A stretch of 41,026 nt of DNA from a bacterium (GTDB lineage: Bacteria > Bacteroidota > Bacteroidia > Chitinophagales > Saprospiraceae): positions 1-41,026 of the forward strand of contig JANSXW010000047.1 of assembly GCA_024742755.1 (NCBI GenBank). The letters are read 5' to 3'. A program made the translations under genes and the position numbers. Shown piece after piece: positions 8,925-18,600 of this stretch (within the stretch, counting starts at the first letter, position 1; each line of letters starts with the position of its first letter). The notes below the pieces were generated by a model that was given only the letters and a program-made list of their open reading frames with translations, was not told where the DNA came from and did not search any database.

Positions 8925-10076
8925 ATGCTAAACCGACAAATCTTCCATACCCTTGCTCAGGTCAATCACCCCAACTGCGTAAGCATATACGTGCCTGGGT
9001 ATCCATCCGAGCGGGGCATGGAAAGCCGTTCTTTCCTGAAAAAAATGCTTAATGATGCCGCCGACCGGCTGATGCAAAGCGGGATGTCAGATAAGGATGC
9101 CCGCGCGTATCTGTTCAATGGCTACGAATTGCTCAACGAGGCGGAGCGCTGGCAACAGCTTGAATCCAGCTATGCCCTGTTCATCGGCCCGGAAATCTTC
9201 GAAGCGCTGGAGCTCAACCGTCAGGTATCGCCCCGATTGATTGTGGACCAGCGGTTTTACCTGCTGCCATTGATCAGCGAGATGAGTACGGCCAACGAGT
9301 TCTACGTCCTCGCGCTGGGCGAATCAGAAGCCGGCCTGTACCGCGGCGATGCCAACTCCATCCAACCCGTACCTGCCGATGAGCAGTTCCCGGAAAATAT
9401 GAAAGCCGCTTTGCAAATGGATACCGAAATGCGCAACGTACAGATGAACCGGGGCGCTGCCGCCTTTGATACCGCCATTTTTGAAGGGGATGAAATGGGG
9501 CACGACCATCGCCTGAAGCAATACAAAAGGTACTGCTATCAGGTAGATCAGGGCGTGCAGGCCATTCTGGAAGATGCCAACGCACCGGTGGTTCTGGCAA
9601 CGACCGACCAAATAGCGCCGATCTACAAAGAGACCAGTGACTACACGGACATCGCACCAGTCCACATCAGCGGTACGCCGGAGCAATTGTCCCATCAGCA
9701 AATGCACAAACAGGCGCTGGAAATTATTCAGGACTTCCACCACAACCAGAAAGACCGGAAAATAGAGGGTTTTAGCGATTATGACGATAAAGAGCTCGCC
9801 TCCTCTTCTGTATTTGAAATCCTGCCCCGGGCCTGCAAAGGCGAGGTAGAAACCCTCTTTGTAGCGGAAGGACAAAAGCGGTGGGGCACCTTCAATCCTA
9901 AAAGCGGTAAAGTCGAATTGCACAAGAGCCGCCAAAAAGACAGCGAGGACCTGATCAACCTGACCGCAATTTACGCTTTCCTCAGGGGCGCAGGCATTTT
10001 TTTGGTGAATCAGGATGACCTTCCTAATTCCAGCACCCCGGTTAATGCAATTTACAAGTCAGGCAACGAATCCTAA
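8925..10076 (+). CDS. baeRF (bacterial archaeo-eukaryotic release-factor-like) protein
   Basis: A 383-residue soluble protein without signal or membrane segments. The layout fits the bacterial eRF1/Pelota-like families. The N-terminal part (1-115) carries CVSIYVPGYP. A middle domain (about 125-250) includes FYVLALGESEAGLYRGD, and a C-terminal L7Ae-like domain (about 255-370) contains GEVETLFVAEGQKRWG and ends in DLINLTAIYAFLRGAGIFLV. Known baeRFs are thought to act on ribosomes or tRNA under stress; the role here is inferred from family resemblance. I see no GGQ peptide-release motif. The gene is monocistronic, with a strong terminator. Confidence 0.7.
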   Translation: MLNRQIFHTLAQVNHPNCVSIYVPGYPSERGMESRSFLKKMLNDAADRLMQSGMSDKDARAYLFNGYELLNEAERWQQLESSYALFIGPEIFEALELNRQVSPRLIVDQRFYLLPLISEMSTANEFYVLALGESEAGLYRGDANSIQPVPADEQFPENMKAALQMDTEMRNVQMNRGAAAFDTAIFEGDEMGHDHRLKQYKRYCYQVDQGVQAILEDANAPVVLATTDQIAPIYKETSDYTDIAPVHISGTPEQLSHQQMHKQALEIIQDFHHNQKDRKIEGFSDYDDKELASSSVFEILPRACKGEVETLFVAEGQKRWGTFNPKSGKVELHKSRQKDSEDLINLTAIYAFLRGAGIFLVNQDDLPNSSTPVNAIYKSGNES

Positions 10077-10122
10077 ACTCAGGGTATCTACCTGTAAGAA
10101 CAAAGAACTGATTCCCCCCAAC

Positions 10123-10163
10123 CGGTCGTCTGCATCATTCGTGATGTGGGCGGCTGTTTTTTT
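10123..10163 (+). terminator. Strong terminator with UUCG loop
   Basis: In the plus-strand RNA, 10123-10137 pairs continuously with 10142-10156 (15 bp, six of them G-U) around the loop UUCG at 10138-10141, followed directly by seven U (10157-10163). Because of the G-U pairs the stem forms only in the plus-strand transcript. It therefore ends the baeRF gene and not the convergent TPR gene, whose stop codon overlaps the U run. Confidence 0.85.
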
Positions 10164-11703
10164 AAAGGGCGGCCTTAGCTTTTTGTGCGCCATTGACCGC
10201 CAGCGTGCGGCCAGGCCCTCTTTCCTGCGCCATTTCGTACATTTTCAGGGCTTTGGCATAAGTTTCCTGCTCCATCAGGTAATCGGCATAGAATTCGTAG
10301 GCAGGGTATACAATCTCCGGTGGCCCGTAGCTGTAGTCGATTTTGTGTTGCGTATTGACAGCTCTGACCATGTACTTCTCGGCTTTTTGCTCGTCCCCCC
10401 TCAGGCGCCAGAGCAGGGCCTTAAGTTCCAGTTCCATGACCTCGGCCTGCTTGACCTCCACTTTATTGGCACTGCCCCAGGCACTGCTCGTGCTGCACAT
10501 GGGCGCTCCACCGGTCGCCATAATAATGGTTGCCTGCTGCCGCTTGTCCGCCAGGGTATCAATGAAGCCAGCCAGCAGGGTTTCATCCTTCTGCCGGTAA
10601 GCCTGATACCCTTTCAGGAAATACCCGACCGCCTGATGGCTGATATTCAGGTCATCCAGGTTCACTTCCGTAGCTGCCAGCGGGTGGTCCCAGTTGCCGG
10701 TCTCCACCAAAAAATTGCCCAGCATTCGGACCAGGTACGAACGGGCTGTAACCGAAGGCAACTCTGTTGTGTAGCCTACCATTTCTGTCAGGATTTCTTC
10801 TGCTTTTTCAAAGTTCCCCTTTTGCAAATAGCCATACTGCAGCCAATGGAAAGCGTGGTAACTCCGGGCATCGTTGTCCAGCTCCTTAGCTTTCATACGT
10901 TCCACACTGGCGTCGTAGGAAGCAATATTCGAGGCCACAACTTCGTCCCACATCCCCATCGCCACATAAATGTGAGAAGGCATATGCAAGGCGTGCGCGG
11001 CATCCGGGGCCACCTTGGCATAGCTATTGGCGGCATCGAGCGCCAGACGGGCGTGAGCCGGGTCGTCGTAGGAATGAATAAGGTAGTGCAGCGCCCCCGG
11101 GTGAGCCGGATTTTCCCGGATAATGCTCTGCGCAATGCCAGCGCCTTTCTCAAATACAGCTTTATCCCGGCCAGCCTGCACGCTGCCCAGCAGGGACAAG
11201 GCATAGAAAGCCGCCACTTCCTGTTGCCCCGGATACTTTTCATACAGTTCGCTCATGAATTCAGCGTAAGCCTGATCGCGGTCTGCCTTCTCCCCTTCTC
11301 CGTACAGCACATTCAGGGAGCGGATCAGGTCCTTTTCCAGATCGGTCCCTGCTTTAGCCAGCTGCTTATCCAGGTTTTTGCCCAGCCGCTCCATAGTCGC
11401 CCGGCCTTTTTCCGCCTGCTGCCGGTGCCAGATGGGCTGATTATAGGTCATTGCTTCGCCCCAGTACGCCATGGCAAAGTCCTCATCTGCTTCCTGTGCC
11501 TGCCGGAAGGCCGCCCGCGCATCTTCGTACTCAAAACTGTGGAGCAATAGCAGCCCCTTTTCGAAGTGCGGCAGTGCCTCAGGAGCCCCCGTCACCTTCA
11601 TGTCCACCTCCCCGAGCTGATAGGCAGAACCGGCTTGCTCACCCGTATCACACCCCAAAAAAGCAGCTATTGCCAATAGCAAAAGAACAGACTTTCTGAA
11701 CAT
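10162..11703 (-). CDS. TPR-repeat lipoprotein
   Basis: A 513-residue protein with a lipoprotein signal peptide; the lipobox AFLGC puts the lipidated cysteine at residue 18. Helical tetratricopeptide repeats follow. The first is at about residues 40-75 (HFEKGLLLLHSFEYEDARAAF), then AYWGEAMTYNQPIWHRQQAEKG, and further helical pairs run to the C-terminus (ALKMYEMAQ). The family occurs widely in Bacteroidota and environmental bacteria as 'tetratricopeptide repeat protein'; no reaction is known. It is probably anchored in a membrane facing the periplasm. It is transcribed alone. Confidence 0.85.
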   Translation of the reverse strand: MFRKSVLLLLAIAAFLGCDTGEQAGSAYQLGEVDMKVTGAPEALPHFEKGLLLLHSFEYEDARAAFRQAQEADEDFAMAYWGEAMTYNQPIWHRQQAEKGRATMERLGKNLDKQLAKAGTDLEKDLIRSLNVLYGEGEKADRDQAYAEFMSELYEKYPGQQEVAAFYALSLLGSVQAGRDKAVFEKGAGIAQSIIRENPAHPGALHYLIHSYDDPAHARLALDAANSYAKVAPDAAHALHMPSHIYVAMGMWDEVVASNIASYDASVERMKAKELDNDARSYHAFHWLQYGYLQKGNFEKAEEILTEMVGYTTELPSVTARSYLVRMLGNFLVETGNWDHPLAATEVNLDDLNISHQAVGYFLKGYQAYRQKDETLLAGFIDTLADKRQQATIIMATGGAPMCSTSSAWGSANKVEVKQAEVMELELKALLWRLRGDEQKAEKYMVRAVNTQHKIDYSYGPPEIVYPAYEFYADYLMEQETYAKALKMYEMAQERGPGRTLAVNGAQKAKAAL

Positions 11704-11719
11704 AACACCCTTTTTTTCA

Positions 11720-11727
11720 CAAAGCTA
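11720..11727 (-). promoter_or_regulatory. Putative -7 element of the TPR lipoprotein gene
   Basis: Minus-strand TAGCTTTG matches TAnnTTTG 16 nt upstream of the ATG at 11703. This implies a very short leader. No -33 element is obvious. Confidence 0.35.
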
Positions 11728-12018
11728 AGCATTAATTATTTCTGAAAAACCTCCGGGGATAATTGAATAAAAACTCAAATATCGTTAATATTGACATTGA
11801 AAGGGATGATGGACTTTTATTCCCCTTCAGCTCGTCCTGCAATAAGCCCAGCGTTTTGCGTTAAGCAAACACTTCGCAATCCTGTTACAAAGATTATTTC
11901 CAAGTTTTACCCTCTGGCCACGAAGGTGGTTAATCAAGATTCATCCTCCCCGTGCATCTTCCGTATTGGGGTCTTGAATGCGATAGCACATTTATCTACT
12001 TATACAACCTATTGAACT
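11728..12018. other. AT-rich intergenic region before the DUF1800 operon
   Basis: About 290 nt between divergent genes, without a convincing gene. It should hold the promoter of the 12019-19294 operon, but no exact TAnnTTTG element was found on the plus strand. A small hairpin (GTTTTGC / GCAAAC with one bulge) lies at 11853-11870. A 74-codon open frame at 11791-12015 has no recognisable similarity and is not called. Confidence 0.5.
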
Positions 12019-13632
12019 ATGGCGAATCTGAGTCCCCGGCCGGGGCTTCTTGGCAACAGGCTTGCCGCCCATTTGCTCCGGCGGGCGTCCTTTGCGATTT
12101 CCAAAGCGCGGATCAACACCTTTGCCGGCATGACCGCAACAGAAGCAGTAGAAACCCTCCTGGCCATGCCTCCCCTGCTGCATCCCGAAGGGCCCATCAA
12201 CTGGATGGACGGCACAACGCCCTGGCTAACCACAGGGCTCTACAGTAACGGACCCGATACCTTTATGGGCAGAAAGCGGCGCGCCGTATGGCTTTGGGTA
12301 GTGAATGAGATGCTTCATGACCCCTCCGTGCGGCATAAAATGGCGCTGTTCTGGCACAGCATTTTTGTAACAGAGCAAGACCGCGACTGGTCTGAATTTG
12401 ACCTGTTCAGGCTGTTCCAAATGTTTGCTACCGGCAATGTAAAGACACTGGCGTACAAGGTCACGCTCGACAATAAAATGCTCCGCTACCTCAATAACAA
12501 CAACAACCGGCGCGACAGCCCCAACGAGAATTACGCCCGGGAGTTCCTGGAACTCTTCACCATCCTCAAAGGGCCTGTACAGGGTACCGGCGATTACACC
12601 AACTATACCGAAGAAGATATCAAACAGGCGGCGCGTGTCCTCACTGGATTCGACGACGAAGGCTTCGAAAATAAAGACCCGGAAACAGGGCTGGCCACCG
12701 GGCGGGCCATCTACAACCGGCACCACCCTGGCTTCAAAACCTTCTCCGCCGCTTTCGGGAACCAAACCATCACCGGCGCCACCGATGAGGCGGATATGTA
12801 CCGGGAGCTGCAGGACTTTGTGGACATGGTTTTCAACCAACGGGAGACCGCAAGAGCTTACGTACGCCGCCTCTACCACTTTTTCGTGAAGGATGACATC
12901 AGTGAGGAAGCCGGGCAGGACATCATAGAGCCGCTTGCCAACCAACTCTATAATGACGGGTACCAAATCGAAAACACGCTTAAAACCTTGCTGTGCAGCC
13001 GTCATTTCTACGATGAAGATGATGGCAATGCCAAAGATGAAGTCATAGGCGGAAAACTGAAAAGCCCATTGGACTATGTCCTCGGCGCCATCAACCTGTT
13101 TGATGCCAATAAAATGGGGATGCTCAATGATAATGCGGAGCACTACGACACTACGGCTCAGCGTTTTTTGTACGACCACCTGGAGCACATCGGTTTCACC
13201 TTCTACCCGCTCTCGGTAGAAGGGTACCCGGGTTTCTTCAAAGCGCCCAACTACAGCAAATTTTGGTTCGATCAGTCCACGATCGCCTACCGGTTCCGTT
13301 TGCCCTATGCGCTGCTGGAAGGCAAAACCGTGCAGAACAACCGGGACATTCCGTTTCAGGCCGAGGTCGTCCCTTTCTTCCGGGACAACTTCGCCAATCA
13401 GGAGTACGCAGAGGAACTGGTCCGGCAGTTTTTAGAGCTCACGCTGCCCGAAATGCCACAAGGCGAACGGTTTGACTATTTCCTTCAGAAACTGCTCGGC
13501 GACCTCAGCCCCATCAACTGGATGTTTGAATGGCAGGGCTATCTGCAGTCTGGCAACGACGAATCCGTCAAAGTAGCCCTGACCGACCTTTTTGAAGCCG
13601 TTGTGGGCTCACCGGAATTCCAAACTTTCTAA
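12019..13632 (+). CDS. DUF1800 domain protein
   Basis: A 537-residue protein of the DUF1800 family. Hallmarks are AAHLLRRASF near the N-terminus (about residues 15-24), RHKMALFWHSIFV (about 109-121) and NYAREFLELFTILKG (about 172-186). The function of the family is unknown. It almost always precedes a DUF1501 gene, as here (21-nt gap). No classical signal peptide is visible, so its location is unclear. The downstream partner genes encode exported proteins, which suggests this product handles or accompanies them. Confidence 0.92.
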   Translation: MANLSPRPGLLGNRLAAHLLRRASFAISKARINTFAGMTATEAVETLLAMPPLLHPEGPINWMDGTTPWLTTGLYSNGPDTFMGRKRRAVWLWVVNEMLHDPSVRHKMALFWHSIFVTEQDRDWSEFDLFRLFQMFATGNVKTLAYKVTLDNKMLRYLNNNNNRRDSPNENYAREFLELFTILKGPVQGTGDYTNYTEEDIKQAARVLTGFDDEGFENKDPETGLATGRAIYNRHHPGFKTFSAAFGNQTITGATDEADMYRELQDFVDMVFNQRETARAYVRRLYHFFVKDDISEEAGQDIIEPLANQLYNDGYQIENTLKTLLCSRHFYDEDDGNAKDEVIGGKLKSPLDYVLGAINLFDANKMGMLNDNAEHYDTTAQRFLYDHLEHIGFTFYPLSVEGYPGFFKAPNYSKFWFDQSTIAYRFRLPYALLEGKTVQNNRDIPFQAEVVPFFRDNFANQEYAEELVRQFLELTLPEMPQGERFDYFLQKLLGDLSPINWMFEWQGYLQSGNDESVKVALTDLFEAVVGSPEFQTF

Positions 13633-13653
13633 AACCGACCAACAACCGAAATC

Positions 13654-15678
13654 ATGAACAGAAGAAACTTCCTTCAACAATCGGCAGCATTAGGGATGTA
13701 TCCCCTCCTGGCCGGCGCGATGCCCCTGAGAGGGATTGCCTCGACCACGCCCTTTCTGCCGAACCCCTGCGAAGTGACCGACCGGAGTGTCGTCATTATA
13801 TTCCTTAACGGTGCCAATGATATTTTCAACACAGCCGTGCCTTTGTCCCAATTTTCAGCTTACACACAGTTCCGCCCCTCCATACACCTGCCTGAACAAA
13901 GCCTGATCACGCTGGACGACAGCCTCCCCGACGATCAGGCGCTGGGGCTGCACCCCCGGCTTTCAGCCTTTAAAAACCTGTACGATGACGGGCTGCTGGC
14001 CATGGTGCAGGGCGTCGGCTATGATCAGCCCAACCGGTCGCACTTCAAATCAACAGAGAATTGGCTGACCGGCAGCGGTGGCGCGCTCCAAAACGAGAAA
14101 AGCGGCTGGATGGCACGCTTCCTCGAAGACCGCTACCCGGGCTACAACGGTACCCCTTTTGACGGAGAGCCGGACCCCCTCGCCCTCCTCTTTGGCAATA
14201 CCATCTCTACCGGCTTCCACTCTGCGGCCGAGCACCGGCTGGAGATCAACCTCTCCGGGCAGGACCCCTCTGGTTTTTACACTATGATTTCCTCCCTGGG
14301 CGGTGCGCCGATAATGGACATCCCGGCTACGGATCACGGCGATATGCTCAACCACATACAGACCATCAGCAATAGCGTGAATGTTTATGCCTCCCGGATT
14401 TCAGACACCTTTAACAACGGCACGAATTCGGCAGACTACCCCGACAGCTCACTCGGCAATCAGCTCAAAACCATTGCCCGGATGATGGCAGGGGGCAGCC
14501 GCACCAAAATTTACATGGCCAGCAAAGGTGGCTGGGACAACCACAACAACATGGTGCAGTACAACAGCACTACGGAAGGCACCCATGCCAACCTGCTGGG
14601 CGACCTGAGCGAATCGGTGGCGGCTTTCCAGGAAGACCTCCAAAATATGGGCCTGGACAACAAAGTACTGACTGTGATTTTCTCAGAATTTGGCCGAAAA
14701 ATCATACAAAACGGCAGCCGTGGCACCGATCATGGCACCCTCAGCTCCATGTTCCTCATCGGCCGGGGCGTAGACGGTGGCGTGATTGGCAACAACATCA
14801 ATCTCAGTGATCAGGATAACCCTGGCGCGCCCAACCCTGAACAGATTCAGTACGATTACCGGCAGGTGTTCTCTACCGTGCTTCAGGACTGGCTGGGAGC
14901 CAATGATGATTCGCTCAGCAGCACCTTCAAACGGCAGGAATACCTCACCAACCGGCCCACTTTCATCAACGAAAGCAACCTGGTGCCCGACTCCTGCTAC
15001 TATACCCCTCAGCCACCGGTGACCTGCGCCTGTATACGGGTGCGCCTGTTCCTCGAAGGTTTCTACCTTCCGCAACTGCAGCAAATGCATACCCAACTGC
15101 TGGACCAAAATGCTCTGCCCTCCAATCAGCCCTACAGCGCTGCCCCCTTCCACTATGAGGGCACCGAAACGGTAACCACCTGGCCGGAAGATACGGTAGA
15201 CTGGGTGCTGGTCGAGTTGCGCGCCGCCAATAACCTGGCCCATACTGTAGCCCGCAGGGCTTTCCTGCTGCGCGCCGACGGACAGTTGATGGGCACCAAC
15301 GGCACGCCAGGCATTTCCTTCGATGAAGTCCCCGACGGGACCTATCACCTCGCTGTTTTCCACCGCAACCATCTGGCCGTGGTTTCGGCAGCGCCTATTC
15401 CTACAGACAGCCCGAACTTCCAGTATGACTTCACGGCAGGCGGGCATCAGGCACTCGGTGACCATCAGCTGAAAATGGCCGGGCAGATTTGGGCCATGCG
15501 CAGTGGAGATGCGGACCACAACCACATCGTCAACAATCAGGACTACAACCTCTGGAAAACCCAGCAGGGGCAATCCGTTCATTACGACACTTACGACCTG
15601 AATGCCGATGGTCAGATTGATGCCAACGATTTCCAGCTCTGGCGCGGTAACCGCAGCAAACTGGGCCAATTAAAATAA
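13654..15678 (+). CDS. DUF1501 protein with C-terminal dockerin-like tail
   Basis: A 674-residue exported protein. The N-terminus MNRRNFLQQSAALGM is Tat-like (RR followed by a hydrophobic stretch). The DUF1501 domain, of the alkaline-phosphatase-like/sulfatase fold, spans about residues 40-450; metal-site-like motifs include FLNGANDIFN (about 50-59), FSEFGRK (about 345-351) and GTDHGTLSSMFLIG (about 356-369). A beta-rich segment (about 455-610) follows. The last 60 residues contain two calcium-loop repeats of dockerin type I form: DADHNHIVNNQDY and DLNADGQIDANDF, each followed by a helix with LW. The enzyme activity is not established. The T9SS gene starts 7 nt after the stop. The protein itself has no Por sorting domain. 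Confidence 0.88.
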   Translation: MNRRNFLQQSAALGMYPLLAGAMPLRGIASTTPFLPNPCEVTDRSVVIIFLNGANDIFNTAVPLSQFSAYTQFRPSIHLPEQSLITLDDSLPDDQALGLHPRLSAFKNLYDDGLLAMVQGVGYDQPNRSHFKSTENWLTGSGGALQNEKSGWMARFLEDRYPGYNGTPFDGEPDPLALLFGNTISTGFHSAAEHRLEINLSGQDPSGFYTMISSLGGAPIMDIPATDHGDMLNHIQTISNSVNVYASRISDTFNNGTNSADYPDSSLGNQLKTIARMMAGGSRTKIYMASKGGWDNHNNMVQYNSTTEGTHANLLGDLSESVAAFQEDLQNMGLDNKVLTVIFSEFGRKIIQNGSRGTDHGTLSSMFLIGRGVDGGVIGNNINLSDQDNPGAPNPEQIQYDYRQVFSTVLQDWLGANDDSLSSTFKRQEYLTNRPTFINESNLVPDSCYYTPQPPVTCACIRVRLFLEGFYLPQLQQMHTQLLDQNALPSNQPYSAAPFHYEGTETVTTWPEDTVDWVLVELRAANNLAHTVARRAFLLRADGQLMGTNGTPGISFDEVPDGTYHLAVFHRNHLAVVSAAPIPTDSPNFQYDFTAGGHQALGDHQLKMAGQIWAMRSGDADHNHIVNNQDYNLWKTQQGQSVHYDTYDLNADGQIDANDFQLWRGNRSKLGQLK

Positions 15679-15685
15679 CCGAACG

Positions 15686-18600
15686 ATGAAAAGAACGATC
15701 ACCCATATTCTGCCGCTGGTATTCTGTCTTTTCAGCAGCGGTCAGCTACTGGCCCAAAGTGTGGCCTTGCAGCTCGAAGCCTCCAAAGACTGCAACCTAT
15801 ACCGGTATTGCACGGATATCATCCTCGCATCTGATAGCGGAGAACCCGTCCGGATGGGCACCTCCTCCCTGCTGCTGACTTACGATGCTGAAGCGCTGGC
15901 TTTCCACAGCTATGAGCCTTTGGCTTACAACGGTGGGCAGGACTGCCTCGATGGCACGATGAGCCCCTGGTCAGCCCATGAATTTGATGCCTATTCTCAC
16001 CCTGGTAAGTTCAGCCTGACTTTGCTGCTCAACGATGCCATGCCGCCCTGTCTGGAAATGGACGAAGCGCCCACCGTCACCATAGGCACCGTTTGCTTTG
16101 ATGTCAAACAGCAGGGAAGCGCTCCCGGGATCAGCTTTGACCCCGCCCATACCTCCCTCAACAGCCTGCAAGCCAATAACGGAACTGCAGCCTTGCCTAT
16201 ATCCGCCTGGCCCACTTTGCCGGAGGCAGGGAGCCTGGCCTGTGACTGCCCCGGAGCCGGAGCAGCATGCGATGATCAAAACGTGTACACGGTCAACGAC
16301 CAATACGACAACAACTGCAACTGCCGGGGCGTTGCGCTCGATTCGGATGGGGATGGCATCCCCGATGGCGTAGACCCCTGTCAGAACCTGGCCTACGAAG
16401 CAGAAAGTTTTCTGGAGGGGAACATAAATGTGCAAAATCATATTCCGCATTTCTACGGAGATGGGTTTGTCGATTACACCAACGATACTTCGGAGTTTAT
16501 TCTCCTGCCAATAGAAGCAGGTATTGATGGGGAATACCAATTCACTTTCCGGTATACGTCCAACAACCGCGACCGGTTTTTGCAACTAGCCATAGACGGA
16601 TCAGTGGTGGTGCCCGCCCTTTCCTTCCCCGAAACCGCCGGCTGGGAAGACTGGCAGGAAATCACCCTTTCACAAACTTTAACCGCTGGCACACATGAAG
16701 TCACCCTGCGCCCGGTAGACGGGTGGGGCCCGAACGTAGACCGAATGGTAGTTTCCATTTGTGAGGGCTGTGCCGACAGTGGCAGCCCCTGCGACGATGG
16801 CGACCCCTGTACCCTTGATGACGTGCTGGACCGGGACTGCAATTGTGGTGGGCGGGTGATTGATGAGGATGGAGATCAGGTTCCGGATATTTGTGACCCG
16901 CACGTAGGCGCTGCTGCCGATTTCCCCCTCGAAACCGGGATCGCTCCATCCGTAACGGAGAACTGGCAGACGATCACCCTGACAGAAACTTACGACTCCA
17001 TGGTGGTCATTGCCACCCCCCACCTAATTCATAAAACCGACTTGCCGGTGGTAACCCGTATCCGGAATGCACAAGGCAACAGCTTTGAGCTGAGGGTTCA
17101 GAACCCGGGAGGGACGACACCCGCCACCTACGCCGTTTACTACGCAGTGGCAGAAGCTGGCACTTACGCCGCTGAGCATGACGGCATCAAAATGGAAGCC
17201 CGCCTGGAACCCGCTACCAAAACCGCAGACGCTTCCAACTGGTGGGGCAACCGGGAACAAAGAGCCTTTCGGCAGTACTATGAAAATCCGGTCGTGCTGG
17301 GGCAGGTCATGACCCATGACAATGAGGCCTGGTCGGTATTTTGGGCCTCCCGGGGCAATCATTCCGCTCATCCCCCGGAAATGAACAGCCTGGCCGCCGG
17401 CAAACACAAAGGAGAAGATTACCACACCACCCGAACGGATGAAATGATCGGCTTCCTCATCATTGAAGCCGGTTCTTATCAGGTCCGCAACCGGATACTG
17501 GAAGCCGGGCTGGGCAGTGACATCGTCCGTGGCCCCAACAATAATGGCTATACCTATGACCTCCATAATCCTGAAATCCGGGGGGCGGTGCTAAGCGCGG
17601 CCGGCATGGACGGCGGCAACGGCTATTGGCCGGTCCTCTTTGGGGAGCAGCCGGTGGAGCCTGGCCTGATCAGAATGGTAGCGGATGAAGATCAAATTCA
17701 TGATTCCGAACGCGGGCATACCACCGAGCAGGTTGCCTACCTGGCCTTCGAAGACCGCATTTGCCGGTACGACGCCGATATGGATGGCGTTTGCGATGCG
17801 GAAGACGTGTGCCCCGGCTTTGACGATCTTGCCGATGAAGATGAGGATGGCATCCCCAATGCCTGTGATGACTGTAACGACAACCTGATCGGCCGCCCCT
17901 GTGACGATGGCATTGCCTGCACCATCCTGGATGTTTACACGGAAGACTGCGGCTGTGCAGGCATCCCTATGGACAGCGATGGGGACGGTGTCTGCAACTG
18001 GGCTGACATTTGCGAAAACGGCGACGACAACATCGATACCGATAACGACGGTATACCCGATGCCTGCGACCCGAATGTAGGCGATGCGACGACCATGCCC
18101 ATAGAGACCGGCCTAATCACCGGCGTTTCGGATACCTGGCAAACGGTGACCCTCAACCGGAATTTTGCAGACTTGGTCGTAGTGGCCACGGTGCAACTAC
18201 CCAGTTATGATTATGCGCCTGTGGTCCCCCGGATACGCAACGCCGGCGGAAACACTTTTGAACTGAAGGTACAGAACCCCAGCGGCGCTACCGACAGCCT
18301 CTACGACGTCCACTTTGTGGCGGTACAAGCCGGAAAGTACCAGGCCGCGCACGATGGCATAACGATGGAGGCCGGATTCGTGAGCGCAATGGAAACCGCC
18401 CATGCCGGCCATTGGTGGTCTGCCAAAGAGGAGCGCGAAATGGAGCAGCAATATACCCAACCGGTTTTGCTGGGGCAGGTCATGAGCGAAAACGATGCCC
18501 GCTGGTCGGTATTCTGGGCATCCAAAGGCAACCATTCCGGCACACCGGCCGCACCTGGCAGCTACGCGATGGGCAAGCACGTTGCCGGAGACACCCTCAC

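Noticed and set aside
10015..11550. 511-codon plus-strand frame opposite the TPR lipoprotein
   Set aside because: It is antisense to a gene with a clear lipobox and TPR helices; it starts inside the baeRF gene and runs through its terminator.
11791..12015. 74-codon plus-strand ORF before the DUF1800 gene
   Set aside because: AT-rich promoter-type region, no similarity recognised, ends at the DUF1800 start.
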